This document shows positions 8,101-16,033 of a DNA stretch of 64,000 nucleotides, in pieces (the first letter of the stretch is position 1; each line of letters begins with the position of its first letter). The translations under genes were made by a program, and so were the position numbers. The notes beneath the pieces were generated by a model, which ran no database searches, was not told the DNA's origin, and saw only the letters and a program-made list of their open reading frames with translations. The stretch is from Pseudomonas orientalis (GTDB taxonomy: Bacteria > Pseudomonadota > Gammaproteobacteria > Pseudomonadales > Pseudomonadaceae), in contig NZ_JYLM01000009.1 in assembly GCF_001439815.1 (NCBI RefSeq), forward strand, positions 186,001 through 250,000, read 5' to 3'.

Positions 8101-9182
8101 ATTTCACCTTTTGTTTCTGGAATTTTACGACCGGTATCGGCGATGAATTGCTCAATGCTGACCTTATCCTCGGGCATCAATTGCGCGTCTTGAAAGTACC
8201 AGGAAGAGGGATCGACCTGTACATGGTTACGCTGCAGGAATTCCTTGACCTTGGCCTTTTCAATGCGCTCGGCAGCCTCGGGTGTCTGCGGCTCGGCGAT
8301 GAAATGCGGTTGGGTGTTAGCGGGCTCAGTCCCGGGGCCGAGTGAGTCGAGTGCTTTGCTTAACTGCTGAAACAATCGGATTTTATTGTGAATATCGCCC
8401 AGCGTCCTTTGTTGCCGCTCAAGCACATCTTCGGATCCCCTCTCAAGCTGCGCGCTTGAAAGGGAGGTATCGGGCATTGGAAATGCGCCTACTTGTTTCA
8501 GCTCATTTGCGCGGCTCATAGCCTGCTCCCGGGTCTCAGGAAGAGACTCGCCGTAAAACTTGGCGATCTCAAACAGCGTGGCAGGACGCTCGGCATGTGC
8601 GCTGGGCGAAGACCGGTCAGGGGCGGGCACCACGATGGAGCTCCGCCCCGGTGCCAGTGTGCTCGCGGCCTGCATGATCAAGCGCCAGGAGTCTGGCAAG
8701 GGTTTGCCTTGACCGGGTCTGAATATTTCCAGTTCCGCAGGTTCATGACGGGAGCGGGGTTTGAGCGTCACCGTGATGTGTTCCTGCGACCCGCCCAATT
8801 GAGGGGAAATGCGAATGGGCTTGGAACGATCAATTTTGTTGAAGTCGGCCCATTGCTGAAAGTCAGGGCCTGCGAGCAGGTCATCAAGATGCTGGCGCCA
8901 TTGCCCGAACTTTGAGTCTGGGGAAACAGGTAACAATGGGTTGTCGTAGTTGTTTGCACTCTCATCATCTGCCGCATCGACCAGCTCAGCGGCATAAGCG
9001 GCGGCAAGTTGGCTATCAGCTTTGTAACCTGGCGAAGCCTTGATCAGCTCCATCCATGATGAGGTCGGGGCCTCGTGCTCGGCAGGTCGCGCTGCTACGG
9101 CCGTATTCGCCGCAGTGGACTCGGTGGAAGAGGGTTGCTCAGTAAAAAGATTTTCTGCGGGGCGTTGAGAGATAACGGGCAT
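5148..9182 (-). CDS. Giant toxin/effector-like protein with C-terminal clan CD peptidase-like domain
   Basis: A 1344-residue protein with no signal peptide (start MPVISQRPAENLF; GGAG eight bases upstream). The first thousand residues are mostly helical and not recognised with certainty; they recall the large dermonecrotic-toxin-like proteins (DUF6543 type) of pseudomonads. A hydrophobic stretch, GTIPFANGIRKAIQGDW to LVFDGVMLLAPG, lies at about 964-1002, as in membrane-inserting toxins. The C-terminal domain has LNIVAHG (His1177) and IRLLVCHSAEG (Cys1228). The strand-HG then strand-C pattern and the 51-residue spacing match C80 autoprocessing peptidases of MARTX and clostridial toxins. A 116-residue tail follows. 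The gene is richer in A and T than its neighbours, suggesting transfer. No secretion genes or immunity gene are adjacent. The peptidase call is inferred from motif spacing only. Confidence 0.6.
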   Translation of the reverse strand: MPVISQRPAENLFTEQPSSTESTAANTAVAARPAEHEAPTSSWMELIKASPGYKADSQLAAAYAAELVDAADDESANNYDNPLLPVSPDSKFGQWRQHLDDLLAGPDFQQWADFNKIDRSKPIRISPQLGGSQEHITVTLKPRSRHEPAELEIFRPGQGKPLPDSWRLIMQAASTLAPGRSSIVVPAPDRSSPSAHAERPATLFEIAKFYGESLPETREQAMSRANELKQVGAFPMPDTSLSSAQLERGSEDVLERQQRTLGDIHNKIRLFQQLSKALDSLGPGTEPANTQPHFIAEPQTPEAAERIEKAKVKEFLQRNHVQVDPSSWYFQDAQLMPEDKVSIEQFIADTGRKIPETKGEIKILIEHLRHDVLPAPTDGNFTGALGWAAPLSLDEQKQVYSHIAYNNLQLPGLDGTHASDKKGGAFNYLTKNLHFTSQQLQYPRYILSEILASPKARELEATLQKKMGAAEDKDSCDWILAAMSLGLGSPSWMDPAKRNEVAQYDLADKAFYGRPLQNVRQGLQEHLVSTGRATPDLAPTAAYLLLSRAAPELLVKDIPSYVTYGSPSWFSLKSTVAFLEAKSPGSSAEMTFNQVASYGSLEQINDEDEQLLNEVKQDALIDWALMYGVLPASTTRTYSAQQLSAAQSTFSEVMDGLTTISADLSAPLPRLKDKALELMGKHFKNVDLTAKVITRGADKTSNALNSAPWDVTYGPYSLLDLSLSQNLKNLKDNKEWYSFDQQKVPTGAIQSLSILPDIKHIHKTELADFDRRRTSSLTNLTKHLIAQLPLADRQQLEYGNLEILRKRPIEKFTATGIASYTSTSYPTPQKSNIEEPLLIRATHQGRTITYEFNPAKNYIRPSPVNAGLQGEWEEKNKKSVTGFTYKNVIVEPLLDDRIRAEDLQARASDQTSIPDSYNSQRSQFLSNLVTRYSYQDCDLKILTAAAHHTTKFDEEDGEHEANTDALLGTIPFANGIRKAIQGDWQEATIGLVFDGVMLLAPGLPKTVRGLSSVPSRFRSTRAFGSQLFKSASNISSYTPNGPFKNLGRARTGRYELSKFASRPDIAEGTYKKGGATLSAPAKLDNNSGKWHAFDPLKNRSYGKPLENYTPHAHIDDALPGTSGGGRTSRARALDRELGRDNVIQLGGKMKDLKLIGNEIHTFVDEYKDLKRLNIVAHGTERDWVDNFFGSGTKVLIDNKLYSAKDLIKLLRTRGVDPASFDNIRLLVCHSAEGKSRAFGRLFQTEVGRPVKAFEGTVTVDPGSTFVTTQRNLERKNFALSHAGADAKTLDFLADNKIKKTFVNKIIVGVKKNHGATIKVNIAEVNKPPVIVDGVVNYQPRWFTR

Positions 9183-9333
9183 CGATAGACTCCGGAAAGA
9201 CGGCTTAGCTACCGCACGTTTCGTACGTGAAGCAGTGCTAATCCGTCGTCTGTTTCCGAAACCGCGTTCCCGCTTTGACTATTGCAAATTTTATCGGGTT
9301 ACCCAACCCAATCAGCATGGTTCTGTGCAGGCC

Positions 9334-10488
9334 TTAGTGATCCATGGCACTCAGGATCGCATGGGCCACTTTCACCCGCTCGGCATTCGGGTAGTTCCGG
9401 TTCGCCAGAATCACGACGCCAATGTCCCTGCTCGGCACATACGCCACATAGGCGCCAAACCCACTGGTGGAACCGGTTTTGTTGTACAGCACATCGCTCG
9501 GCTGCGCCTGCGCCGGTTTCAGCCAGTTGACCCTGTGTGGTTCCACGGCCATCGGCGTTGAGTTGCCGTCGATCAGCGCTTGCAGAGAGATGGGGTAGGG
9601 GTAGCGTTCCCAGCCCAGGCCCTGGGTCATGCCGTCGACGCTGTAGTAACCGGTGTGGGTTGTGGCGATCGCCTGCTGCAGCGGCGCGCTCAATGTTTCG
9701 GGGTGCATGTTCAGCATCACGTAGCGTGCCAGGTCCTGGGTGCTGGTCTTGATACCGTAGGCTTCGCTGTCCAGCGCCCCGGTGCCCACACGCACCGGTT
9801 TTTCCTGTTTGTCGTAGCCTTGGGCATACCGGCCGCGTTTGTCGGCGGGCACATTGATATGGGTATTTTTCAAGCCCAGCGCCGGCAGCAGCGTCTGTTC
9901 CATGGCGGTGTTGAATGGCTGGCCCAGGCTTTTGGCCGCGAGATAGCCGAACAGGCCGATGCTCGGGTTGGAGTAGAGGCGCTGGGTTCCCGGGCTGTAA
10001 CTGGGTCGCCACGTTTTGTAGTAATCGAGCATGGTCGCGGCGCTGTCGGCCTCACTTGGAAATTGCAACGGCAGGCCGCCGGCTGTGTAGGTTGCCAGTT
10101 GCAACAGGCTGATGCGATCGAATGTACTGCCGGCCAGATCGGCCCAGTGCCGGCTGGCGCTGTCCGACAGCTTCAGCTTGCCGCTGGCCAGGGCATAGCC
10201 ACCGAGCGTTGAGGTGAAGGTCTTGGTCAAAGAGCCGACTTCGAACAGCGTGTCTTCAGTGACAGGCTGCGCGCCCTTCTTGGACGCAACGCCGTAGTTA
10301 AAGTATTGCGCCTGACCGTTCTTCACCACGGCCACCGACAGCCCGGCGATGCGCTGCTGCTGCATGAGCGGTTCGATGTTGCTATCGACGACTTTGCGCA
10401 GGTCAGTGACCGCCATGCAAGGGCCGGAGGCCAGCAACAATGAGACAATTAGGAGGTTTCGTACGCTAAGACAGGATTTTTCTTGCAT
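9334..10488 (-). CDS. ampC: Class C beta-lactamase AmpC
   Basis: A 384-residue periplasmic serine beta-lactamase. An N-terminal signal peptide (hydrophobic LLIVSLLLASGPCMA) is present. The class C motifs are all visible: Ser86-x-x-Lys89 as SLTK, Tyr172-Ser-Asn as YSN, and Lys337-Thr-Gly as KTG. The length is normal for AmpC. It is divergent from an AmpR-type regulator, the classical inducible arrangement controlled by muropeptides from cell-wall recycling. No inactivating change was seen. Confidence 0.95.
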   Translation of the reverse strand: MQEKSCLSVRNLLIVSLLLASGPCMAVTDLRKVVDSNIEPLMQQQRIAGLSVAVVKNGQAQYFNYGVASKKGAQPVTEDTLFEVGSLTKTFTSTLGGYALASGKLKLSDSASRHWADLAGSTFDRISLLQLATYTAGGLPLQFPSEADSAATMLDYYKTWRPSYSPGTQRLYSNPSIGLFGYLAAKSLGQPFNTAMEQTLLPALGLKNTHINVPADKRGRYAQGYDKQEKPVRVGTGALDSEAYGIKTSTQDLARYVMLNMHPETLSAPLQQAIATTHTGYYSVDGMTQGLGWERYPYPISLQALIDGNSTPMAVEPHRVNWLKPAQAQPSDVLYNKTGSTSGFGAYVAYVPSRDIGVVILANRNYPNAERVKVAHAILSAMDH

Positions 10489-10619
10489 GTTATTTTCGCT
10501 TCCATGTATCGGGTTGACGAATGCTTAGGCCTGCGCGGGCTCCGCCAATCTAGGCGCTGACAGGAGCGGGTGCAAACGATGATATCTTGCGCCAGCCATT
10601 AGAAAAATTAGGGCCAATC

Positions 10620-11498
10620 ATGCTGCGCTCCCATCTACCCCTTAATGCCCTGCGCGCCTTCGAGGCTTCCGCCCGGCACCTGAGTTTCACTAGGGCTGCC
10701 ATCGAGTTATGTGTGACTCAGGCGGCGGTCAGCCACCAGGTTAAAAGTCTGGAAGCGCAACTCAATGTCACATTGTTCAAACGCCTGCCTCGCGGGCTGA
10801 TGCTTACGAGCGAAGGCGAAACCCTGCTGCCGGTGCTGCGCGAATCGTTCGACCGCATTGCCCATACGCTGGGGCAGTTTGAGGCCGGGCATTACCGTGA
10901 AGTGCTCGCGGTCGGCGCGGTCGGTACCTTTGCGGTGGGTTGGCTGTTGCCGCGCTTGCCGGATTTCCAGAGCCGCTACCCGTTCATCGATCTGCGCCTG
11001 TCCACGCACAACAATCGCGTCGATGTCGCCGCCGAAGGCCTGGATTACGCAATCCGTTTCGGCGCCGGCGCCTGGCACGGCACCGAGGCCTGCCAGTTGC
11101 TGGAAGCACCGCTCAGCGTGCTGTGTGTACCGCACCTTGCCGAACAGTTGCACACGCCGGTCGATCTGTTGAAGCACACCTTGCTGCGCTCTTACCGCGC
11201 CGATGAATGGAGCCTGTGGTTCCAGGCCGCCGGCCTGCCGGCAGACACCCTGGCACCGCGCAGCATTGTGTTCGATTCGTCGTTGGCGATGATGGAAGCC
11301 GCGCTGCAGGGTGCTGGCGTGGCACTGGCGCCGGCGCTGATGTTTTCGCGGCAATTGGAGCGTGATGTGATTCGCCAGCCGTTCGAGGCGCAGATCAGCA
11401 CCGGCAGTTACTGGCTGACGCGCTTGCAGTCGCGTGCCGAAACGCCTGCGATGCTGGCGTTCAAGGGGTGGTTGCAGGCGAGTGCCGTCGGTGTCTAA
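10620..11498 (+). CDS. ampR: LysR-type regulator AmpR
   Basis: A 292-residue LysR-family protein. The opening MLRSHLPLNALRAFEASARH and the helix-turn-helix FTRAAIELCVTQAAVSHQVK are typical of AmpR. The effector-binding domain follows from about residue 90. AmpR represses or activates ampC according to the bound muropeptide. ATG 10620 was chosen to match AmpR N-termini rather than an upstream in-frame start at 10587. The 131-base divergent spacer to ampC must hold its operator; I could not place the two LysR half-sites with confidence. Its last 4 bases overlap the convergent hydrolase gene. Confidence 0.92.
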   Translation: MLRSHLPLNALRAFEASARHLSFTRAAIELCVTQAAVSHQVKSLEAQLNVTLFKRLPRGLMLTSEGETLLPVLRESFDRIAHTLGQFEAGHYREVLAVGAVGTFAVGWLLPRLPDFQSRYPFIDLRLSTHNNRVDVAAEGLDYAIRFGAGAWHGTEACQLLEAPLSVLCVPHLAEQLHTPVDLLKHTLLRSYRADEWSLWFQAAGLPADTLAPRSIVFDSSLAMMEAALQGAGVALAPALMFSRQLERDVIRQPFEAQISTGSYWLTRLQSRAETPAMLAFKGWLQASAVGV

Positions 11499-12382
11499 CC
11501 GAGGTACTTGCGAAACCATCCCAGGGTGCGTTCCCAGGCCAGGTTCGCCGCCGCCTCGTCGTAACGTGGCGTCGAATCATTATGAAAACCATGATTGGCG
11601 CCCTTGTAGATATACGCTTCGTAAGGGGTGCCCGCGGCCTTCAGCGCCTGCTCGTACACCGGCCAACCTTCATTGATGCGCGTATCCAGCTCACCGTAGT
11701 GCAGCATGATCGGCGCCTTGATGCGCGGCACGTCCTTCGCCTCGGGCTGGCGTCCGTAGAACGACACGGCCGCGCCCAGTTCCGGGTAGGCCACCGCCGC
11801 CGCGTTGGTGACGCCGCCGCCATAATAGAAACCGGTGATGCCGACTTTGCCGGTGCTGCTGTCGTGCTGCATCAGCCACTCGATGGCGGCAAAGAAGTCA
11901 TTCATCAGTTTGGTCGGGTCAACGGTCTGTTGCAGGGCCACGCCTTTTTCATCGTTGCCGGGGTAGCCGCCCACCGAGGTCAGGCCGTCCGGCGCCAGGG
12001 CGATAAAGCCCGCTTTGGCCAGGCGCCGCGCGACGTCTTCGATATAGGGGTTCAGGCCACGATTCTCGTGCACGACCACTACCGCAGGTAGCTTGCCGAC
12101 GGCCTTGGCCGGCCGCACCCGATAGCCGCGCACCGTGCCGTTACCCTTGGGTGAAGGGTAGGTCATGTAGTCGGCGACGATGTCGGGATCGGTGAATTTC
12201 ACCTGTTCAGCCAGCGCATAGTTAGGGCTCAGGGCCGCGAGCAGGGCCGACGCCGTCAGGCCACCGAAGGTGAACAGTGCGGCGCGGTCGAGAAATTCGC
12301 GGCGGTTGAGCTTGCCATGGGCGTAGCCGTCGTAGAGTTCCAGCAGCTCGGGAGCAAAGTCCTTGGCGGTGAGACGAGTCAT
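11495..12382 (-). CDS. YghX-type dienelactone hydrolase family protein, nucleophile replaced
   Basis: A 295-residue alpha/beta hydrolase very like E. coli YghX from end to end (MxRLTAKDF start, HENRGLNPYIEDVARR, DGLTSVGGYPGND, DTRINEGWP, NHGFHNDSTPRYD). A Tat-like segment NRREFLDRAALFTFGG starts at residue 26. The family's nucleophile elbow G-F-C-Y-G-G reads G184-F-Y186-Y-G-G here, so the catalytic Cys is Tyr (codon TAT at 11825-11827). The acid (GELDTR) and His (NHGFH) of the triad remain. One G-to-A change from TGT would explain it. Catalysis as a normal dienelactone hydrolase is doubtful. Confidence 0.88.
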   Translation of the reverse strand: MTRLTAKDFAPELLELYDGYAHGKLNRREFLDRAALFTFGGLTASALLAALSPNYALAEQVKFTDPDIVADYMTYPSPKGNGTVRGYRVRPAKAVGKLPAVVVVHENRGLNPYIEDVARRLAKAGFIALAPDGLTSVGGYPGNDEKGVALQQTVDPTKLMNDFFAAIEWLMQHDSSTGKVGITGFYYGGGVTNAAAVAYPELGAAVSFYGRQPEAKDVPRIKAPIMLHYGELDTRINEGWPVYEQALKAAGTPYEAYIYKGANHGFHNDSTPRYDEAAANLAWERTLGWFRKYLG

Positions 12383-12451
12383 CGGTGCAGTCCTCGATTA
12401 GCAGTATGGCGGGGGACGACACTTCTGTTTAGCAGGCCTTGGGCCGTAGCG

Positions 12452-13342
12452 CTAGCGCGCGAACCTTTTGGCCCCGGCCACGCAACCGATCACCGCCACC
12501 GTGACCAGCAGCATGCCCAGGCTGACCTGCTCATGCAGCAGGCCCGCCGCCAGGGCCAGGCCGAAGAACGGTTGCAGCAGCTGCAACTGGCCGACTGCGG
12601 CGATGCCACCCTGGGCCAGGCCGCGGTACCAGAACACAAAGCCGATCAACATGCTGAACACTGCGACATAACCCAGGCTCAGCCAGGCCGGCAGGCTGAT
12701 GCCGGTGAACGAGGCGGGCGCCAGCAGCACGCTCAACGGTGCGACGACCGGCAGCGACATCACCAAGGCCCAGCAAATCACCTGCCAGCCGCCGAGACTG
12801 CGTGACAGCGTGGAGCCTTCGGCGTAGCCCAGGCCGCAGACCAGCACCGCCAACAGCATCAGCACATCCCCCGCAGGCGCAGCGCTCAGGCCTTGAGCGA
12901 AGGCATAACCCATCACCAGCGCACTGCCCATCACTGAAAACAGCCAGAACACCGGCCTGGGCCGCTCACCGCCGCGCAGCACGCCGAAGATTGCCGTCGC
13001 CAGCGGCAGCAGGCCGATAAACACGATGGAGTGCGCCGAGGTCACGTACTGCAGCGCCAGCGCGGTCAGCAGCGGAAACCCGATCACCACGCCGAGCGCG
13101 ACGATGGCCAAGGGCGTCCATTGCTGGCGGTTGGGGCGCTTTTCCTTGAACAGTCGCAGCAGGCACAACCCAAGGACGGCGGCGAGCGTCGCGCGGAGCA
13201 TGGTCAGGAACACCGGGTCAAACTCCATCACCGCCAGGCGCGTGGCCGGTAACGATCCGCTGAAAATCAGCACGCCGATAAAACCGTTGATCCAGCCTTG
13301 GGTGCGGGTGTCCAGAGTGCCGAGCGGGGAAGTGCGTTCCAT
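12452..13342 (-). CDS. EamA-family (DMT) transporter
   Basis: A 296-residue membrane protein with ten predicted helices arranged as two EamA repeats (about residues 15-145 and 160-292). The second repeat ends GGIAAVGQLQLLQPFFGLAL, a typical DMT feature. Members export amino acids or other small metabolites; the substrate is unknown. It is divergent from a MocR-type regulator only 73 bases away, the usual sign of a regulator-exporter pair. Confidence 0.85.
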   Translation of the reverse strand: MERTSPLGTLDTRTQGWINGFIGVLIFSGSLPATRLAVMEFDPVFLTMLRATLAAVLGLCLLRLFKEKRPNRQQWTPLAIVALGVVIGFPLLTALALQYVTSAHSIVFIGLLPLATAIFGVLRGGERPRPVFWLFSVMGSALVMGYAFAQGLSAAPAGDVLMLLAVLVCGLGYAEGSTLSRSLGGWQVICWALVMSLPVVAPLSVLLAPASFTGISLPAWLSLGYVAVFSMLIGFVFWYRGLAQGGIAAVGQLQLLQPFFGLALAAGLLHEQVSLGMLLVTVAVIGCVAGAKRFAR

Positions 13343-13415
13343 GGAAGTTGTCCGAAAAAGGAAGTTGCGTAGGGATCATCCTAGGGCTGAAGATTGGGGC
13401 AATCAAAAAATTGTC

Positions 13416-14756
13416 ATGGATACACCCGCTATGCCGCGCGCCCGTTACAAATCCCTGGTCGATAGGTTCGCCGAGGCCATTCGCTCGGGCAGCATGCCGC
13501 CCGGCACACGCCTGCCCACGCACCGCCAGCTCGCCGCCGAGCATGGGTTGGCGTTGGCTACGGCGAGCCGCGTGTACAGCGAGCTGGAGGCGATGGGGCT
13601 GGTCAGCGGCGAGACGGGGCGTGGCACCTTCGTGCGCGAGATAGCGTTGCCGCCGGGGCAGGGCAGCGGGCAGATGCCGGTGGCAACGGGCATGCTCGAC
13701 CTGAATTTCAACTACCCGTCATTGCCCGGCCAGGCGGACCTGCTGCGCAACGCACTGCGCCAGCTGGCGTTGTCGGGCGACCTCGAAGCGCTGCTGCGTT
13801 ATCAACCCCACGCCGGCCGCCCGCATGAGCGCGCGGTGGTCGCGCGGCACTTGTTGCATCGCGGGCTGGCGGTGCAGGCCGAACAGGTGTTGCTGGTCAG
13901 CGGTGCCCAGCACGGCTTGGCGGTCACGATGATGGCGCTGCTCAAACCTGGCGATGTGATTGCTGTCGACGCATTGACCTATTCCGGCTTGAAGGTTCTG
14001 GCCGAGACCCTGCACCTGGAAATCGTCGCAATCGCGGCCAGCGCCACCGGCCCGGACCTGGATCACCTGCAGGCCCTGTGCCGCAAGCGCCCGGTGCGTG
14101 CGGTCTACAGCATACCGACCGTGCATAACCCGCTGGGCTGGGTGATGAGCCTGGTGCAGCGCGAGCGCCTGGTGGCGATTGCCCGAGAGCATCAGTTGAT
14201 GATCATCGAGGACGCCGCCTACGCATTTCTCGCCGAACACGCACCGCCGCCGCTGGCGACGCTGGCGCCTGAGCGCACAGTGTACGTCGGTGGGTTTTCC
14301 AAGAGTGTCGCCACGGGATTGCGCGTGGGTTTTGTCGCGGCGCCCCTGGCTTGGGTCAAGCACCTGGAGCGCACCCTGATGGCAACCACCTGGAACGTGC
14401 CGGGGGTGATGAGTGCGATCGCCGTGGCCTGGATCGAAGACGGCACCGTTGCGCGGCTGGAGGCGCAAAAACGCGAAGACGCCCAGGCGCGGCAACGTGT
14501 GGCGGCGCAAGTGCTCACGGGGTTGAGCTATATCAGCCATCCTTCGTCGTATTTCCTGTGGCTGCCGCTGACCGAAGACGCCCGCGCCGATCAGGTGGCC
14601 ATGAGCTTGCAGCGCGAGGGTATTTGCGTATCCACCGCCGAACCCTTTGCCGCCTCGGCCTATGTGCCTCATGCATTGCGCCTGGCCCTGGGATCGGTGT
14701 CGATGACGGCGTTACGCGAGGCGCTGACGACGGTGCGCAGGGTGGTGCAATGGTGA
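13416..14756 (+). CDS. MocR-family regulator (GntR domain plus aminotransferase domain)
   Basis: A 446-residue protein. Residues about 10-75 form a GntR-type winged helix (YKSLVDRFAEAIRSGSMPPG, then THRQLAAEHGLALATASRVY). The rest is an aminotransferase fold type I domain with the PLP lysine in YVGGFSKSVATGLRVGF and the family pattern TVHNPLGWVMS. Such proteins sense PLP or an amino compound and control a neighbouring gene, here probably the EamA transporter. ATG 13416 (MDTPAMPRARYK) was chosen; ATG 13431 is the alternative. Longer in-frame reading upstream runs through the transporter gene and is not credible. Confidence 0.88.
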   Translation: MDTPAMPRARYKSLVDRFAEAIRSGSMPPGTRLPTHRQLAAEHGLALATASRVYSELEAMGLVSGETGRGTFVREIALPPGQGSGQMPVATGMLDLNFNYPSLPGQADLLRNALRQLALSGDLEALLRYQPHAGRPHERAVVARHLLHRGLAVQAEQVLLVSGAQHGLAVTMMALLKPGDVIAVDALTYSGLKVLAETLHLEIVAIAASATGPDLDHLQALCRKRPVRAVYSIPTVHNPLGWVMSLVQRERLVAIAREHQLMIIEDAAYAFLAEHAPPPLATLAPERTVYVGGFSKSVATGLRVGFVAAPLAWVKHLERTLMATTWNVPGVMSAIAVAWIEDGTVARLEAQKREDAQARQRVAAQVLTGLSYISHPSSYFLWLPLTEDARADQVAMSLQREGICVSTAEPFAASAYVPHALRLALGSVSMTALREALTTVRRVVQW

Positions 14757-14777
14757 GCCGTGGCTGAACGGCTCACC
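14752..14777. terminator. Stem-loop between convergent genes
   Basis: GGTGAGCCG at 14752-14760 and its perfect complement at 14769-14777, loop of 8. It overlaps the stop of the MocR gene and lies before the end of the convergent gene at 14786. There is no good T-run on either side, so it is only a possible terminator. Confidence 0.45.
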
Positions 14778-14785
14778 GGCATGGG

Positions 14786-15217
14786 TCAGTATTTATAAGC
14801 CTGACGACCGATCAGCAGCCATTTGCCATGCTGCTTCTGCCAGACCTGGAAGTTGTCGATATCGGTCGGCACTTCCACGCCGCTGTTCACCGCCAAGGCG
14901 TGGAAGTGGTTGCGCACCAGTGCGGTGTCGCCGTTCAGGGTGATGGTCTGGTTTTGCATTTCCAGCGTCTTGAACGCGCTGGTATGGGTTTCCAGATCAG
15001 CGATGAACTGCGCCTTGTTCTGCACCTTGCCGCTGGAATGGCCGTAGGTGAGGGTGTCCGAGGTCAATGCGTGAAGTTGCTTGAGATCCAAGTGCAACAT
15101 GGCTTGGGTAAGCTGGTCGACCGCCTGGGCCACCTCCTTCTCGGCGGGGGCCGGCGCGGCTGCGACGTAGCCGCAGAACAGGCACAGAAAAGCGATCAGC
15201 ACTTTGAGGTTGGGCAT
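14786..15217 (-). CDS. Secreted NTF2-like (DUF4440-type) protein
   Basis: A 143-residue protein with a signal peptide (MPNLKVLIAFLCLFCGYVAA). The mature part has the cone-shaped SnoaL/NTF2 pattern: AVDQLTQAMLHLDLKQLHAL, then LTYGHSSGKVQNKAQFI, and a final WQKQHGKWLLIGRQAYKY. Related proteins are putative periplasmic ligand-binding or hydrolase-like proteins; no activity can be assigned. The start at 15217 has the ribosome site AAGGAA, which sits in an ACAACAACAAGG stretch like a Crc/Hfq target. Confidence 0.8.
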   Translation of the reverse strand: MPNLKVLIAFLCLFCGYVAAAPAPAEKEVAQAVDQLTQAMLHLDLKQLHALTSDTLTYGHSSGKVQNKAQFIADLETHTSAFKTLEMQNQTITLNGDTALVRNHFHALAVNSGVEVPTDIDNFQVWQKQHGKWLLIGRQAYKY

Positions 15218-15370
15218 GGGTGTTTCCTTGTTGTTGTGGGTGTAAATACGACGAGGTCTGTCGTCGTACAACCATGCATTAATTTTGAGGGGGAAGGAAA
15301 GTGAAATTTTGCAGGGTCCGGCTGCTAGAGGTTATGTTGGTGGCCAACATTCCCACCCGCGAGACATGAA

Positions 15371-15577
15371 ATGGACTTTGACTGGCACAGTGGCGTTATC
15401 ACCCGCGCTACGCCCGTAACCCCCAGCTACAAGAATACCCAGAATGTGCGCCGCTTCATGCTTGAGCACTGCGGCCCGGGGTTCAAGTTCAACCGTCCCT
15501 TCATGGCCTGGATACGCAATGGCGTGCCCAAGACGCTGGGCGATGTGGTGGATGAGTGGCAGCGTCGCGCTGCTTGA
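15371..15577 (+). CDS. Small DUF6434-type protein
   Basis: A 68-residue protein (MDFDWHSGVITRATPVTPSY to GVPKTLGDVVDEWQRRAA). The W-H-x-G-x-I-x-x-x-T-P-V-T start and the FKFNRPFMAWI segment match the small conserved DUF6434 family found in Pseudomonas, often next to or fused with SAP-like DNA-binding modules. Function unknown. The ribosome site is weak (GAGA). A REPIN lies 30 bases downstream. Confidence 0.7.
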   Translation: MDFDWHSGVITRATPVTPSYKNTQNVRRFMLEHCGPGFKFNRPFMAWIRNGVPKTLGDVVDEWQRRAA

Positions 15578-15608
15578 GATGAATACAGCAAAATCGTACA
15601 CCGCTGTC

Positions 15609-15708
15609 TGTAGGAGCGAGCTTGCTCGCGAAAAACGTCAACGATAATGCGTGCTTTCTGAATGAACGCGGTGCCTGTGAATTTTTCGCGAGCAAGCTCG
15701 CTCCTACA
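15609..15708. repeat. REPIN, TGTAGGAGCGAGCTTGCTCG family, copy 1 of 3
   Basis: Exactly 100 bases, with TGTAGGAGCGAGCTTGCTCG at the left and its complement at the right, separated by a conserved spacer that includes AACGTCAACGATAATGCG. Near-identical 100-base copies are at 31173-31272 (inverted) and 46083-46182. Confidence 0.92.
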
Positions 15709-16021
15709 CAACGCCGCAGCGCCCACCGGTAACCACGATGCGAAGCGAGTCGCTCTTGATCTTGATCTGCTTTTGATCTTAAGCGCCCCGTTAAACCACG
15801 CTGGCCGGAGAGAGGGCACACCGAGCCTGGGCGAGGTGCCGAGTGGTGGGGCAAGAGCGTTTTGCTTACTTTTGCGCTTTTCAAAAGTGAGCCGCTGTAA
15901 AAGCGGAACCTATAGCAGCCGTTACCGCAGAAACGGATATGTACTCGATCTGATCCAGCATCCTGGTCGGTCCTGAGGCCGCCATCGGGGGCAAGTCGAA
16001 TCGTCGCACCGCCCCTCCCAC
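15709..16021. repeat. Dispersed intergenic repeat, copy A, ending in a variant REP
   Basis: This fills the space between the REPIN and the amidase gene; no gene is present. It shares long blocks with 40215-40625: ACCACGATGCGAAGCGAGTC, GCGCCCCGTTAAACCACGCT, GAGGTGCCGAGTGGTGGGGC, GCAGCCGTTACCGCAGAAAC and CATCCTGGTCGGTCCTGAGG, in the same order. It ends in a REP at 15982-16021 whose stem is interrupted by TCGAATCGTCGCACC. In six frames it yields short open frames found only in such repeats; they are not genes. Confidence 0.85.
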
Positions 16022-16033
16022 CTTGGACGGTGC

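Noticed and set aside
10489..10619. AmpR operator in the ampC-ampR spacer
   Set aside because: An operator must be present, but I could not identify two convincing LysR T-N11-A half-sites, so no position is claimed.
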